From NCBI GenBank assembly GCA_013151445.1, contig JAADIG010000139.1:1-42548 (forward strand): a stretch of 42,548 bases of DNA, given 5' to 3'. Below, piece by piece: positions 42,451 through 42,548 of the stretch. This stretch comes from Actinomycetota bacterium (lineage in GTDB: Bacteria > Actinomycetota > Acidimicrobiia > Spongiisociales > UBA5794). The notes below the pieces were generated by a model. That model made no database searches. It saw only the letters and a program-made list of their open reading frames with translations, and was not told the DNA's origin. Position 1 is the first letter of the stretch, and each line of letters opens with the position of its first letter. Both the position numbers and the translations under genes were made by a program.

Positions 42451-42538
42451 CGCTCATCGTTCAGGCATTGGCACCGTGTGTTACCCCGGTTGCCGCGGTT
42501 TCAAAGGGCCTGTCCCTCCACCGCTCTGGATGATCGCG
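42451..42538 (-). promoter_or_regulatory. SAM-I (S-box) riboswitch aptamer
   Basis: Read on the minus strand, the region has the conserved S-box order: AGAGCGGTGGAGGGAC, then GGCCC, TGAAACC, GGCAACC, and GGTGCCAATGCC. A closing P1 helix forms from CGCGATCATC with GATGAGCG (42451-42458). These are the core SAM-binding and kink-turn elements of the SAM-I family, which turns off methionine genes when SAM is abundant. It lies 72 nt upstream of the leader ORF of metH. The exact 5' boundary is close to the window edge. Confidence 0.88.
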
Positions 42539-42548
42539 TTTGAGCAAG

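Overview
The window is 42.5 kb of chromosomal DNA with high GC content, strong GC bias at third codon positions and frequent GTG starts. The gene content points to an actinobacterium (Actinomycetota), most likely the class Acidimicrobiia: a UvrD2-type helicase with an HRDC tail, an MMPL transporter with a TetR regulator, cobalamin-dependent MetH next to a short MetF-like protein, and a sigma factor/S8 protease/CHAT protease cluster. The class assignment is inference. I see no rRNA, tRNA, insertion sequence, phage gene or CRISPR array.

Layout. 1-3.6 kb: start of an off-window gene, branched-chain aminotransferase ilvE, and GTPase typA divergent from it, then a META-domain lipoprotein. 3.6-9.8 kb: membrane protein, DEAD-box RNA helicase and class 3 lipase (all minus strand), then a HisA-like barrel with a small membrane protein (plus), then a membrane-anchored BON-like and helix-hairpin-helix pair (minus). 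9.8-13.1 kb: a UvrD2-like helicase interrupted by one frameshift, and a YciI-like protein. 13.2-18.3 kb (minus): a large Thr/Pro-rich surface protein, a small acyltransferase, and a Rieske domain fused to a thiamine-diphosphate enzyme. 18.6-25.8 kb: two MFS transporters, a YgjP-type metallopeptidase, a membrane protein, a glycerophosphodiesterase lipoprotein, a DUF454 protein and a fold-type-II PLP enzyme. 25.9-31.6 kb: MMPL transporter and TetR regulator behind a promoter overlapped by an inverted repeat, a TSUP exporter, an arylamine N-acetyltransferase and a two-domain VOC protein. 32-37 kb: the most interesting block. A sigma-70-family factor plus a small beta-sandwich protein on the plus strand diverge from a cytoplasmic subtilase, a 30-codon coupling ORF and a TPR-CHAT protease on the minus strand. 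37.2-42.5 kb: a rhomboid protease with a Cys-rich zinc-binding N-terminus, then metH and a metF-like gene (minus), preceded by a well-conserved SAM-I (S-box) riboswitch and a 19-codon leader ORF.

How genes work together. The riboswitch, leader ORF, metH and metF-like gene form one SAM-controlled methionine unit. The TetR gene overlaps the MMPL gene by 4 bp and probably controls it through the palindromes over the promoter. The sigma/S8/CHAT block looks like a protease-relay system with its own transcription factor: two candidate caspase- or subtilisin-type proteases, neither with a secretion signal, and a TPR sensor region. Its function is not established by the sequence.

A window-wide trait is that at least nine genes have a TANNNT box only 6-9 nt before the start codon and no Shine-Dalgarno sequence, as expected for leaderless mRNAs. 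Another point is a cluster of apparent single-base homopolymer insertions between 9.58 and 11.79 kb. These break reading frames and may be assembly errors.
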